Origin: Chloroflexota bacterium
Lineage (GTDB): Bacteria > Chloroflexota > Anaerolineae > Aggregatilineales > Phototrophicaceae
NCBI GenBank assembly: GCA_026713245.1
Contig: JAPOOU010000029.1
Coordinates: 1 to 42,723 of the forward strand
Direction of reading: 5' to 3'
DNA: 42,723 nt
Of this stretch, positions 7,514 through 15,517 are shown piece after piece. The notes beneath the pieces were generated by a model. That model was not told the DNA's origin. It saw only the letters and a program-made list of their open reading frames with translations, and did not search any database. The translations under genes and the position numbers were made by a program. The first letter of the stretch is position 1, and each line of letters begins with the position of its first letter.

Positions 7514-8164
7514 TTGCGGATTCTCCTTTTTGCCAACGGTGTAGCCAAAGACGGAACCATGGTGAGGCGGGCGCTTGAAAAGGCGGGATCCGCGCATATA
7601 CTCTGCGCGGACGGCGGGGCGCTCAATGCGCTGAAATTTGGCCTCGCGCCACAGACGATCATCGGCGACCTGGATTCGCTCGGGGCGGAGCAGGTAGAGG
7701 GGTTTCTCGCTGCCGGCGCCGAGATATTACGTTTCCCGATGGAAAAGGACGAAACCGATCTGGAATTGGCGCTGCAATGGAGCGTCGACAATGGCGCGAG
7801 CGCAATTGTTATCTTGGGCGCTCTGGGCGGCCGCTTCGATCAAACGCTGGCGAATGTTTACTTGCTGGCGCTGCCGGACCTGCAAGATATTCAAATCGAA
7901 GTGGTCGATGGCGAACAGCATATACGGCTCTTGCGACCGGGCGCTTATATGGTTGAAGGGCGTAGCGGCGACACCGTTTCGCTGATCCCGCTGGGCGGGA
8001 AGGCCGGCGGCATCACCAGCAGCGGGCTCAAATACCGGTTGCGCGATGAATCGCTCGCGTTTGGCCCGGCGCGCGGCATCAGCAATGTGATGCTCTGCGA
8101 TAGCGCCAGCCTCGAATTCGGCAGTGGCTCGTTGCTCGTCATACATACCCGAGGCCGCGCCTGA
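7514..8164 (+). CDS. thiN: Thiamine pyrophosphokinase
   Basis: A 216-residue thiamine pyrophosphokinase that makes thiamine diphosphate from thiamine and ATP in the cytoplasm. The family signatures are present: LCADGGALNAL, the acidic metal site IIGDLDSLG, FPMEKDETDLELALQ and LGALGGRFDQTLANV in the N-terminal catalytic domain. A C-terminal beta domain includes GDTVSLIPLGG and GISNVML. The start is a TTG at 7514 with AGGGCGG at 7502-7508 just before it; no in-frame ATG lies close by. Its stop overlaps the ATG of the DUF402 gene by one base (TGATG), so the two are translationally coupled. No other thiamine genes are in the window. Confidence 0.9.
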   Translation: MRILLFANGVAKDGTMVRRALEKAGSAHILCADGGALNALKFGLAPQTIIGDLDSLGAEQVEGFLAAGAEILRFPMEKDETDLELALQWSVDNGASAIVILGALGGRFDQTLANVYLLALPDLQDIQIEVVDGEQHIRLLRPGAYMVEGRSGDTVSLIPLGGKAGGITSSGLKYRLRDESLAFGPARGISNVMLCDSASLEFGSGSLLVIHTRGRA

Positions 8165-8655
8165 TGACTGCCTGCACGATCATCAAACGCGATGCGCGGG
8201 GCCGGGACGAATTGTCGTACCAGGGTCTGGTGCGCGAGATTTGCCAAGCGTATGTTTGTATCGAAGCCGAGTTCGGCTTTGCCGACCGTGACCTGGGCTA
8301 TGTCTTGTTGCGACGTGGCGACATTTTTCGCGAGTGGTTCTTCCGCGATCGCTGGTTCAATATCTTCCGCGTGGCTGACGGCCGGAACAAGCAACTGAAA
8401 GGGTGGTATTGCAATATCACGCGGCCGCCGCAGTTTGGCCCGGACTGGATCGCGGCTGACGACCTCTGTCTCGATGTCTTTGTCTATCCCGACGGCAGGA
8501 CGCTTGTGCTCGACGAAGAGGAATTTGTCACCCTGGATCTGTCGGAGAAAGAGCGGAGGACCGCGCGAAAGGCGGTCCAGGAAGTTCAAGAAATGGTGCG
8601 CTCGCGCTTAGCGCCGTTTGACGAGATTCCAGCGGGGAAGGAAAAACCGAACTGA
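8164..8655 (+). CDS. DUF402 protein, likely nucleotide phosphatase
   Basis: A 163-residue DUF402-domain protein. Characterised members hydrolyse nucleoside tri- and diphosphates, and some are linked to RNA processing. The family core is clear: DIFREWFFRDRWFNIFRV, LKGWYCNITRPPQF, and DDLCLDVFVYPDGRTLVLDEEEF, whose Asp and Glu residues form the metal site in the family. The C-terminus is a charged helix (SEKERRTARKAVQEVQEMV) followed by a short Lys/Pro tail. It overlaps the upstream thiamine pyrophosphokinase by one base, suggesting co-expression; a link to thiamine nucleotides is conceivable but not shown. The stop codon lies inside the left arm of a terminator hairpin. Confidence 0.8.
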   Translation: MTACTIIKRDARGRDELSYQGLVREICQAYVCIEAEFGFADRDLGYVLLRRGDIFREWFFRDRWFNIFRVADGRNKQLKGWYCNITRPPQFGPDWIAADDLCLDVFVYPDGRTLVLDEEEFVTLDLSEKERRTARKAVQEVQEMVRSRLAPFDEIPAGKEKPN

Positions 8656-8687
8656 ACATGCGGGAAACCACTCGTCAGTTCGGTTTT
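8642..8687. terminator. Bidirectional terminator between DUF402 and uspA genes
   Basis: A perfect 12-bp inverted repeat, AAACCGAACTGA (8644-8655) and TCAGTTCGGTTT (8675-8686), with a 19-nt loop. A-rich sequence precedes it and TTTT ends it, so it can terminate both the plus-strand thiN-DUF402 unit and the convergent minus-strand uspA gene. The TGA stop of the DUF402 gene is the end of the left arm. Confidence 0.75.
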
Positions 8688-8726
8688 GCAGGTCCCGAAA
8701 CTATTGGAAAGATCGACGGTTCGAGA

Positions 8727-9188
8727 TCACTCGAGGTCGGGTCGGATGACTAGCACAGGCACATTGACATCGTGCATGACTTTGTTGGCGACGCTGCCGA
8801 AGACCATCCGCACCAAGCCCGAATGTCCGTGCGTAGTCATCACCACCATATCGATATCTTCTTCTTCGACATAGTCGCAGATATGTTGGGCGATGCCGAC
8901 AGCGTCGATGATGTGCAGCCGGCAGTCGACATTTTGTTCGCGTATCTCGTTGCGCAAGCCCAGCAGATGTTGCTTGATCTCCTCGCGGATGCGATTGGCC
9001 AGTTCATATTCGCCCGCAATCGCCAGCGAATCAACAAATTCGTGCATCGGCGGTGTGAATATGTGCAGCAATATGACTTCGCCGCCGCCGATCCGTGCGA
9101 AATCGACCGCGTAGGGGATAGCGCGCTCGCTCCAGGCGGAACCATCGGTGGGAACTACTATCTTATTCAACGGACGGTGTTGGAACAT
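8727..9188 (-). CDS. Universal stress protein, UspA family
   Basis: A 153-residue single-domain universal stress protein, a cytoplasmic Rossmann-like ATP-binding dimer linked to stress survival. It opens with KIVVPTDGSAWSERAIPYAV, containing the conserved Val-Pro-x-Asp-Gly-Ser. It closes with VVMTTHGHSGLVRMVFGSVA, the G-x2-G-x9-G-S/T nucleotide-binding motif, then VPVLVIRP. This intact motif predicts the ATP-binding subclass. The ATG at 9188 has a purine-rich GTGAGGATCAG just upstream. It is transcribed away from the MFS gene across a 144-bp intergenic region that carries a candidate promoter in each direction. Confidence 0.92.
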   Translation of the reverse strand: MFQHRPLNKIVVPTDGSAWSERAIPYAVDFARIGGGEVILLHIFTPPMHEFVDSLAIAGEYELANRIREEIKQHLLGLRNEIREQNVDCRLHIIDAVGIAQHICDYVEEEDIDMVVMTTHGHSGLVRMVFGSVANKVMHDVNVPVLVIRPDLE

Positions 9189-9226
9189 CTGATCCTCACT
9201 TTACTGAAACCGTTTCCTACTAACAA

Positions 9227-9235
9227 AGTATAACA
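9227..9235 (-). promoter_or_regulatory. Candidate extended -10 promoter for uspA
   Basis: On the minus strand TGT-TATACT (TATACT at 9232-9227) gives an extended -10 box about 40 nt upstream of the uspA ATG. No good -35 box accompanies it, as is common with extended -10 promoters. Confidence 0.35.
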
Positions 9236-9263
9236 TAAACTGATTAGATTAAGGATATCCCTA

Positions 9264-9293
9264 TTGACACATGGCATTCTGAACCTGTAAGAT
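9264..9293 (+). promoter_or_regulatory. Candidate sigma70-type promoter for the MFS gene
   Basis: TTGACA at 9264-9269, an 18-nt spacer and TAAGAT at 9288-9293. The predicted start near 9300 is about 33 nt before the ATG at 9333, leaving a short leader without a clear ribosome site. Confidence 0.5.
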
Positions 9294-9332
9294 CAACCGT
9301 GAAAATCTATTAAATTCTACCAAAATCTGCAA

Positions 9333-10718
9333 ATGTCACAGAGAAAACCTGCCGACCTGTCATTCGGCCGCAATCTTAAGATCGGCATCTTTCACCTGGG
9401 TTCGGGCATGGCGGACGTCTTGGCGACCGGCGTGTGGAACCGCATCATGGTTGCCGACCTTGGCTACAGCGCGACCGTGGTCGGATTGTTGACCGGGCTG
9501 CGCTATTTTCTGGCGCCGTTGGGAGTTTGGGCCGGGCGCTATTCGGACAGGCATGTGATTGGCGGATTTCGGCGCCTGTTCTGGATCTGGCTGGGTCGCG
9601 CGATGATGGTCTTGAGTACGCTGTCGCTGGGCTTCTCTACTGCCGAGATGGTGCGGCTGGCGCAAAGCGATCCGCCACTGCCGCCATCCCCCGTGCTGTG
9701 GCTGGTTATCGCGCTTTCGTTCTTGTTGTTCAGCCTGGGTATTTCGCTCTCTGGCAGCACGTTTCTGGCGCTGGTCCACGATCGCGCCGCGCCGGCGCAA
9801 AGAGGGCGCGCGGTTGGACTGGTGTGGACGTTTTTGTTGCTGGGCTTCACCATCGGCGGGGTCTTCTTCAGCGTTATGCTGCCTCGCCAGGAAGGCGCGG
9901 GCGAGATTGCTTTCTCGGCGGCGTCGCTGCAGAACCTCTTTTTAATTACTTCCATGCTGCTGGCCGCCATCTGGTTCTTCTCGTTGCTGGGTGAGGAAAA
10001 GCGGAACGGCAAGCGGAGGCTCAAACGAAGCGTCGAGTCCTCAGACCTCCTGCGCGATTTGGCCCTGGTGTGGCGCAGTCGGCCAATGCGCTTGTTTCTG
10101 GTCTATTTGATCCTCTCGATGATGTTCGCTTTTTTGCAGGATACCGTGCTGGAGCCATTTGCCGGGCAAGTTTTTGGCGTGGATGCACAGATAACAAATC
10201 GTTTTTCCGCCTATTGGGGCGGTACGGCGATTCTGGGTTCCTTCGGCTTCTTGTACTTGTCCCGCCGCCATCCTAAACTCACGAACGGTCTCATGTCCTT
10301 GGTCGGCGTCTGGGTTTTGATGGCCACATACTTGCTTTTCGCGCTGTCTTCCCTGGGCGAGATCCGCGCTTTGGTCACGCCCGGCTTGATCCTTCTCGGC
10401 TTGGGATTGGGGATATGGAACATCGGCACGCTGGGCCTGATGATGGACTTGAGCCCCGACGGACGCGCCGGCGCCTTTCTCGGCTTTTGGACGCTGACCG
10501 TTACTTTCGCGCGGGGCTTTGGCGTGGCGGGCGGCGGCATATTGCGCGATCTGGCGCTGCAGCTATCAGGGGAACATAGCGTCGCCTATGGCACCGTGTT
10601 TGTCGCAGGATGCCTCGGCCTGGCCTTTGCTTTGCTGGCTTTGCGGCGCGCCGATTTGCGCGACTTCACTATGCGCCGTCCCGAACCCGAAGTCATGTTC
10701 GCGGGCGCGCTTGATTGA
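9333..10718 (+). CDS. MFS transporter, PucC/BCD family
   Basis: A 461-residue inner-membrane protein with about 12 hydrophobic segments, of the major facilitator superfamily. The first loop GLRYFLAPLGVWAGRYSDRH, followed by GGFRRLFWIWLGR, matches the PucC/BCD subgroup. That subgroup's phototrophic members help assemble light-harvesting complexes or carry bacteriochlorophyll. Many non-phototrophic bacteria carry PucC-like carriers of unknown substrate, and no pigment genes are nearby, so a photosynthetic role should not be assumed. A hydrophilic, Lys/Arg-rich loop (LGEEKRNGKRRLKRSVE) sits at the midpoint between the two six-helix halves. The second half ends DLRDFTMRRPEPEV. It is convergent with fabI, with 111 bp between. 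Confidence 0.85.
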   Translation: MSQRKPADLSFGRNLKIGIFHLGSGMADVLATGVWNRIMVADLGYSATVVGLLTGLRYFLAPLGVWAGRYSDRHVIGGFRRLFWIWLGRAMMVLSTLSLGFSTAEMVRLAQSDPPLPPSPVLWLVIALSFLLFSLGISLSGSTFLALVHDRAAPAQRGRAVGLVWTFLLLGFTIGGVFFSVMLPRQEGAGEIAFSAASLQNLFLITSMLLAAIWFFSLLGEEKRNGKRRLKRSVESSDLLRDLALVWRSRPMRLFLVYLILSMMFAFLQDTVLEPFAGQVFGVDAQITNRFSAYWGGTAILGSFGFLYLSRRHPKLTNGLMSLVGVWVLMATYLLFALSSLGEIRALVTPGLILLGLGLGIWNIGTLGLMMDLSPDGRAGAFLGFWTLTVTFARGFGVAGGGILRDLALQLSGEHSVAYGTVFVAGCLGLAFALLALRRADLRDFTMRRPEPEVMFAGALD

Positions 10719-10829
10719 TTAAATCGCGGCAACCCGCTTAAGTTATTTGATCGCTTGCGCAGGCACGGGCGCGCATAGTTGATTGGAACTGGAAGCCCGT
10801 CCGCGCGATCCACGCGAGCGGCAGTTCGT

Positions 10830-11630
10830 CTAATCCAGTTGCCGCGCGAGCGCCTCGACATCGGTGTAACCCATAATGTTGTGCCCGGCATCGACGTAGA
10901 TCACTTCTCCCGTAATTCGGCGCGACAAGTCCGAGGCCAGGAAGAGCGCGAGGTCGCCGACATCGTCCTGGCTCACAAGCTCATTCATCGGCGAGGTGAC
11001 TTCGGCGTATTTGAGCAAGTCGCGGAATCCGGCGATGCCGCCGGCCGAAAGCGTCTTGATGGCGCCCGCGCTGATCGCGTTGACGCGAATCTTGCTCTGG
11101 CCTAGATCCGCCGCCAGGTACATCGTGATCGCCTCCAATGCGGCTTTGGCTATCGCCATGGCATTGTAATTGGGGATGACCTGGCGCGAGGCGTTATAGG
11201 TCAGGCTCATGATGCTGCCACCGTCTTTCATCAAGGGTTCGGCGCGGCGCGACAGTTCGATCAAGCTGACGGCGCTGATATCAATCGCAGCCAGAAGCCC
11301 CGCGCGCGAAAGCTCGACAAAGCGCCCGCCCAGCGATTCGCGGTCGGCAAAGGCGATCGAATGGACCAGCACATCCAGTTTCCCATACTGCTCTTCGACT
11401 GCCGCAAACACCGCATCCAACTCATCGCCGCTGCTTACATCCGCTTGCAGCATTAACTCGCAACCGATCGACTCGCCCAGCGGCCGCACGCGTTTTTCCA
11501 GCCTGTCCATGGCATAACTCAAGACAATCGTCGCGCCCTCGCGTTGCAAGGCCTTTGCGATTCCCCAGCCGATCGAGTTTTTGTTGGCAACACCAAAGAC
11601 GAGCGCGATCTTCCCATCCAGCAAGCCCAT
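10830..11630 (-). CDS. fabI: Enoyl-[acyl-carrier-protein] reductase FabI
   Basis: A 266-residue NADH-dependent enoyl-ACP reductase that performs the last reduction of each fatty acid elongation cycle in the cytoplasm. The FabI-specific nucleotide motif ALVFGVANKNSIGWGIAKAL is at the N-terminus. LVHSIAFADR follows, then SLTYNASRQVIPNYNAMAIAKAALE, which holds the catalytic Tyr-x6-Lys, and RVNAISAGAIKTLSA. The FabI tail with ITGEVIYVDAGHNIMG is complete. I chose ATG 11630 over TTG 11645 because GGAGG lies 5 nt before it. Copy B of the dispersed structured repeat ends about 54 bp upstream in the same orientation, so it probably lies in or near the fabI leader. Confidence 0.95.
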   Translation of the reverse strand: MGLLDGKIALVFGVANKNSIGWGIAKALQREGATIVLSYAMDRLEKRVRPLGESIGCELMLQADVSSGDELDAVFAAVEEQYGKLDVLVHSIAFADRESLGGRFVELSRAGLLAAIDISAVSLIELSRRAEPLMKDGGSIMSLTYNASRQVIPNYNAMAIAKAALEAITMYLAADLGQSKIRVNAISAGAIKTLSAGGIAGFRDLLKYAEVTSPMNELVSQDDVGDLALFLASDLSRRITGEVIYVDAGHNIMGYTDVEALARQLD

Positions 11631-11683
11631 GCCTTCCTCCCTCAAATTGTCCTCGAATGCAATCCCGTTGTCGCGCTTGGCGT

Positions 11684-11779
11684 CTTATTTCACAAACCTC
11701 CTTGCCCTTGCGAGGAAAAGGCTTGTTATACTGAATGAACGCGGCAGACCTTTCCGCCGGTTATGCGCCAAGCGGCAGT
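11684..11779 (-). repeat. Dispersed structured repeat, copy B (fabI leader)
   Basis: Read on the minus strand it begins ACTGCCGCTTGGCGCATAAC, passes through GTATAACAAGCCTTTTCC and ends GGAGGTTTGTGAAATAA. The hairpin CCTCGC-AAGG-GCAAGG (11715-11700) pairs at five of six positions. It ends about 54 bp before the fabI ATG and points toward fabI. Confidence 0.65.
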
Positions 11780-11883
11780 GATTGGAATCGTATTATAAGG
11801 CACAATGTCTAACACGCTATGCCCTTGTCAGATGCGGCGCAAGGCCGCTCCCGCTTCAGAAGCGCCAAAGGAGCCAGGTGATC

Positions 11884-12900
11884 ATGGCAGAATCAGAGCG
11901 CATTGCCGTTACCGTCGCCATCGACTTCAGCGACGCTATCCTCGCTGATTTGCGAGAGATTTCCCCGCGACTTCAGTTAGAGCGTCACTTTCCCGTTGTG
12001 CCTGTGGACGTCATGGCTCGGACTGAAGTTTTGTACACGACCGGCTATTATCCCGAGCCGGAACAAGCGCCAAAGCTGCGCTGGATACAGGCGAATACCT
12101 CGGGATTGAATCAAGCGTTGCATCATCGCATCGTGCAGGCGGAAGACATCACGGTAACCTCGGCCAGCGGCATCCACGCCACCAACATGGCGCATTACTG
12201 TTTGATGATGATGCTCATGTTCAATTACAAGATGCGCCTTGCCTTGAGCCTGCAGGGCAGGGCGGAGTGGCCGGAAAATGCCTCCGAGATTTTTATGCCG
12301 ATTGATATGGATCGTCAAACGGTTGGCATCGTCGGATACGGCAGTATCGGGCGCGAATTGGCGCGGCTTTGCGCCGGCATGGGCATGACCGTGCTGGCAT
12401 CAAAGCAAGACCTGGGCAATACGGCCGAGGTCAACGCCTTCGTACTGCCGGGCGTCGGCGATCCCAACGGGGACATTCCCGATCGCATTTATCCAGCGGC
12501 CACAATCGCAGCTATGGCCAAGGATTGCGACTATCTAGTGGTGCTGGTGCCATTGACGCAAAGGACGGGCCAGCTGATTAACGAGGAGATCCTTGAGGCC
12601 ATGAAAGACAGCGCAGTCCTGATTAATGTCTCGCGCGGGCCCGTCGTCGACGAGAAGGCGCTGATCACCGCGCTTTCCTCGGGCAAAATTGCGGGGGCCG
12701 CCCTCGATGTCTTCGAGGAAGAACCACTGCCTTCGACCAGCCCGCTGTGGAACCTCGACAATGTCATCATTACGCCGCACATATCGGGCTTCACGCGCGA
12801 ATACCATGACAAAGCCGCTCTGGTATTCAGAGAGAACCTGCGCCGCTACCTCGAAAACCGCCCTCTGCTCAATCAACTCGATCGTGGCAAAGGCTACTAG
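11884..12900 (+). CDS. D-isomer-specific 2-hydroxyacid dehydrogenase
   Basis: A 338-residue NAD(P)-dependent dehydrogenase of the D-2-hydroxyacid family (related to SerA, D-lactate and glyoxylate reductases). The Rossmann motif VGIVGYGSIGRELARL starts near residue 146. The catalytic set is intact: Arg in VLINVSRGPVVDEKAL, Glu in AALDVFEEEPLP and His in NVIITPHISGFT. The first ~100 residues form the substrate-binding flavodoxin-like domain. Among relatives it resembles the branch acting on small hydroxy/keto acids, but the substrate cannot be set. I chose ATG 11884, with AAAGGAG at 11867-11873, over an upstream ATG at 11782 that would add a low-quality 34-residue extension; GTG 11878 is a possible alternative. 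It is convergent with pheT. Confidence 0.88.
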   Translation: MAESERIAVTVAIDFSDAILADLREISPRLQLERHFPVVPVDVMARTEVLYTTGYYPEPEQAPKLRWIQANTSGLNQALHHRIVQAEDITVTSASGIHATNMAHYCLMMMLMFNYKMRLALSLQGRAEWPENASEIFMPIDMDRQTVGIVGYGSIGRELARLCAGMGMTVLASKQDLGNTAEVNAFVLPGVGDPNGDIPDRIYPAATIAAMAKDCDYLVVLVPLTQRTGQLINEEILEAMKDSAVLINVSRGPVVDEKALITALSSGKIAGAALDVFEEEPLPSTSPLWNLDNVIITPHISGFTREYHDKAALVFRENLRRYLENRPLLNQLDRGKGY

Positions 12901-12925
12901 GCGCCGCTGGCGATCCTGGGATCGC

Positions 12926-15475
12926 TCAGGAACGCAGTTCCGCCCGCAAGCGATGCCGCGCCGCGCCGATGATTTTCTTGCGCGCCCTCGCCGCGTTTTT
13001 ATCAGTCAGGGTCCGTTCCGGGTCCTGATATGTTAGCGAGTAGGCCAGACTCTTCTTACCCTGCGGGATGGGGTCGCCAGTGTAGACATCAAAAAGCGTG
13101 ACATCTTTCAGCAAGCGGCCGCCCGCTTGCCGGATCACTTGTTCGAGCTCGTTAGCGGCGACATCGGCATCAACAATCAGCGCGATGTCTTCCAGGATGG
13201 CCGGGGTTGTCAGCAGCGGCTTGATCTTGTGCAGGCGCTGCTGATATCGCAACAGGCGCGCCACCTCCAGCTCCGCATAGAAGACTTTGCTGTCGGTTAG
13301 TCGAAAGCGCTGGGCGACCTGGGGATGGATCTCGCCAAAGGCGCCGACTTGCACCCGGCGCGCCAACAGATTCGCCGATCGCCCGGGATGGAAGCTACTG
13401 TGCGTCGCGCGTTCGTAACTGAAATCATCAATGTGCAGGGCCTCAAACAGACTTTCGATCACGCCTTTAAGGTCATAGAAGTCGAGCGGGTCCCCGGCGT
13501 CGCCTGCGCGCCAGGTGGGCTGGTCACGCGTTCCTGTCAGCAAGATGCCCAGGCGCATGGGTTCCTCCGGCAAGACTGCGTCTACTTGCAAGTAAACTTT
13601 GCCAATCTCGAATACCTGTTGTGTCCTCTGATATCGGGCATTGTTGGCTGCCGTCTCCAGCATGTTGGCCATCAGGGTATGCCGCAGGACATTGCGTTCG
13701 CTGGCTGAAGGATTGACGATTTCCACGTATTCAGCATCGGGCAGCGAAGACGGCATGCCATCGGGCACCAGCATCGCTTCGGTGTCCCGATTGGTAAAGC
13801 GATAGTTAATGACTTCGTACAAGCCCAGGCCCGCCAGGATGTCGCGAATGCGTTCTTCTATGAATACGCTGGTGTTCTCGCGTTGCGGCGGCATCTCGTC
13901 CGCCATGATCGTCTCGGGAATTCGGTCGTAGCCTAGCATGCGCGCGATCTCTTCCAAGAGATCCGCCTGACCGACGATGGGATCGGCGCTGATATCCAGC
14001 CTGTGATCCGGCGCCGTAGCATGAATGACATCGTTGTCGATGCGCGTCTCAAACTCGAGGCGGCGCAAGGCGTCTGCCGCTTGATCGATCTCGATGTCCA
14101 TGCCCAGCAGGGCATTAATCCGCTCAATCGGCAGCGCAACGGTTACCGTCTCCGGTGGCGCTGGATACGCGTCGACCACGCCCGCCGCCACGGTTCCGCC
14201 GCCCAGTTGCCGCATTAACTCAATCCCGCGGCTCGAACCCAATATCGACTGCGACGGATGTACGCCCCGGCTGAAACGCGCGGAGGCTTCGGTATGGATT
14301 CGCTGTTCCTTGATGGTCTTGCGAACGCTGATATTGTTCCAGGCCGCAGCTTCTAGCAAGACATTACGCGTGCTTTCGCTGATCTCGGTCTCGCCGCCGC
14401 CCATGACGCCGCCGATGGCCAGGGCGCCAGCCGCGTCGGCCACCAGGATGGTCTCCGCGCCCAGATCGCGCGCAACGCCATCAAGCGTCTCCAAACGCTC
14501 TCCCGCTTCCGGCAGACGCGTGATGATCGTCGGCAGCCCACCGGCCCGATCCAGCAATTTGTCATAATCGAATGCGTGCAGGGGCTGACCCAATTCAAAT
14601 GTTATGTAGTTGGTCACATCGACGATGTTATTGCGGGGGCGCTGCCCGATGAGGCGCAGGCGATGCCGCATCCAGAACGGCGACGGTTTGACCGTGGTAT
14701 CGCGCAGAAGCGTCAGCGTGAAACGCGGATTCAGTTCGGGCTCGCGAATATCAATTTTGACCTGCTCTTCGATTGGATCGCCCTTCGCAAGGAATTCGCA
14801 AGAGGGATAGCGCAGCTCGACGCCCAGAATGGCCGCAACCTCGCGCGCGACGCCGATCATGCTGAAGCATCGCGCCAGGTTGGGCGTGAATTCGATGTCA
14901 AATATCACATCGCCCAGGATGTCAGCCAGCGGCGCGCCAGCGACGTAGCGCTGTTCGTGATCCAGGATGATCACACCCTCATGCTCCTCAGAAATGCCGA
15001 GTTCCTTTTCGGAGCAGACCATGCTCTGGTTGTAAATGCCGCGCAATTCCTTGCCCTTTAGGGTCGTCACACGCGGCTTGTCGCTGTGTCCGTCCCAGAC
15101 GCGCGCGCCTTCCATGGCGAAGGCGCCCCAAATCGGCGGGTTGATCTCGCCCTGCCCTTGGTATTCAAAGAGATTGCTTGCGCCGGTTACACATTGTTCC
15201 AGTTCCTGCCCGCCGTAGTCGACCATCGCCAAGACCAGCTTGTCGGCGTTGGGGTGGGCTTTGACTTCGACGACGCGCGCCAGCAGCAGTTTCTCGCGGT
15301 CCCAAACGAGATGGTCAGAGCGGGGCATGTGGACGCCGGGCGCCTCGGCCTGCGGCAGGCCGATATACCGTATGTGCGCGACCTCCAGCCCGGCAACGGT
15401 TAACTTTTCCGCCAGCAATTCTACCGGTATATCGATGTCGACATAGTCTTTGATCCAGGAAATCGGTACGAGCAT
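12926..15475 (-). CDS. pheT: Phenylalanyl-tRNA synthetase beta subunit
   Basis: An 849-residue PheT, the large subunit of the heterotetrameric enzyme that charges tRNA-Phe in the cytoplasm. Domains appear in the expected order: N-terminal MLVPISWIKDYVDI, the OB-fold tRNA-binding domain (LARVVEVKAHPNADKLVLA, about residues 50-170), the B3/B4 editing region (ARCFSMIGVAREVAAILG, then HAFDYDKL), B5, the catalytic-like core, and the C-terminal FDX-ACB domain (SLAYSLTYQDPERTLTDKNA). I chose ATG 15475 over TTG 15496 since AGGAAG precedes the ATG at good spacing and MLVPISWIKDY is the family N-terminus. Unusually, pheT is about 6 kb from pheS, with three glycosyltransferase genes between them on the same strand; it starts 42 bp after the last of these, so it is probably in the same transcript. 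Confidence 0.96.
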   Translation of the reverse strand: MLVPISWIKDYVDIDIPVELLAEKLTVAGLEVAHIRYIGLPQAEAPGVHMPRSDHLVWDREKLLLARVVEVKAHPNADKLVLAMVDYGGQELEQCVTGASNLFEYQGQGEINPPIWGAFAMEGARVWDGHSDKPRVTTLKGKELRGIYNQSMVCSEKELGISEEHEGVIILDHEQRYVAGAPLADILGDVIFDIEFTPNLARCFSMIGVAREVAAILGVELRYPSCEFLAKGDPIEEQVKIDIREPELNPRFTLTLLRDTTVKPSPFWMRHRLRLIGQRPRNNIVDVTNYITFELGQPLHAFDYDKLLDRAGGLPTIITRLPEAGERLETLDGVARDLGAETILVADAAGALAIGGVMGGGETEISESTRNVLLEAAAWNNISVRKTIKEQRIHTEASARFSRGVHPSQSILGSSRGIELMRQLGGGTVAAGVVDAYPAPPETVTVALPIERINALLGMDIEIDQAADALRRLEFETRIDNDVIHATAPDHRLDISADPIVGQADLLEEIARMLGYDRIPETIMADEMPPQRENTSVFIEERIRDILAGLGLYEVINYRFTNRDTEAMLVPDGMPSSLPDAEYVEIVNPSASERNVLRHTLMANMLETAANNARYQRTQQVFEIGKVYLQVDAVLPEEPMRLGILLTGTRDQPTWRAGDAGDPLDFYDLKGVIESLFEALHIDDFSYERATHSSFHPGRSANLLARRVQVGAFGEIHPQVAQRFRLTDSKVFYAELEVARLLRYQQRLHKIKPLLTTPAILEDIALIVDADVAANELEQVIRQAGGRLLKDVTLFDVYTGDPIPQGKKSLAYSLTYQDPERTLTDKNAARARKKIIGAARHRLRAELRS

Positions 15476-15517
15476 GGGTAATGGCTTCCTTTCCAAGTTC
15501 GAATAGTGATAGATTGT

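Noticed and set aside
11782..11883. Upstream extension of the 2-hydroxyacid dehydrogenase
   Set aside because: The added 34 residues do not resemble the family, and AAAGGAG stands before ATG 11884.
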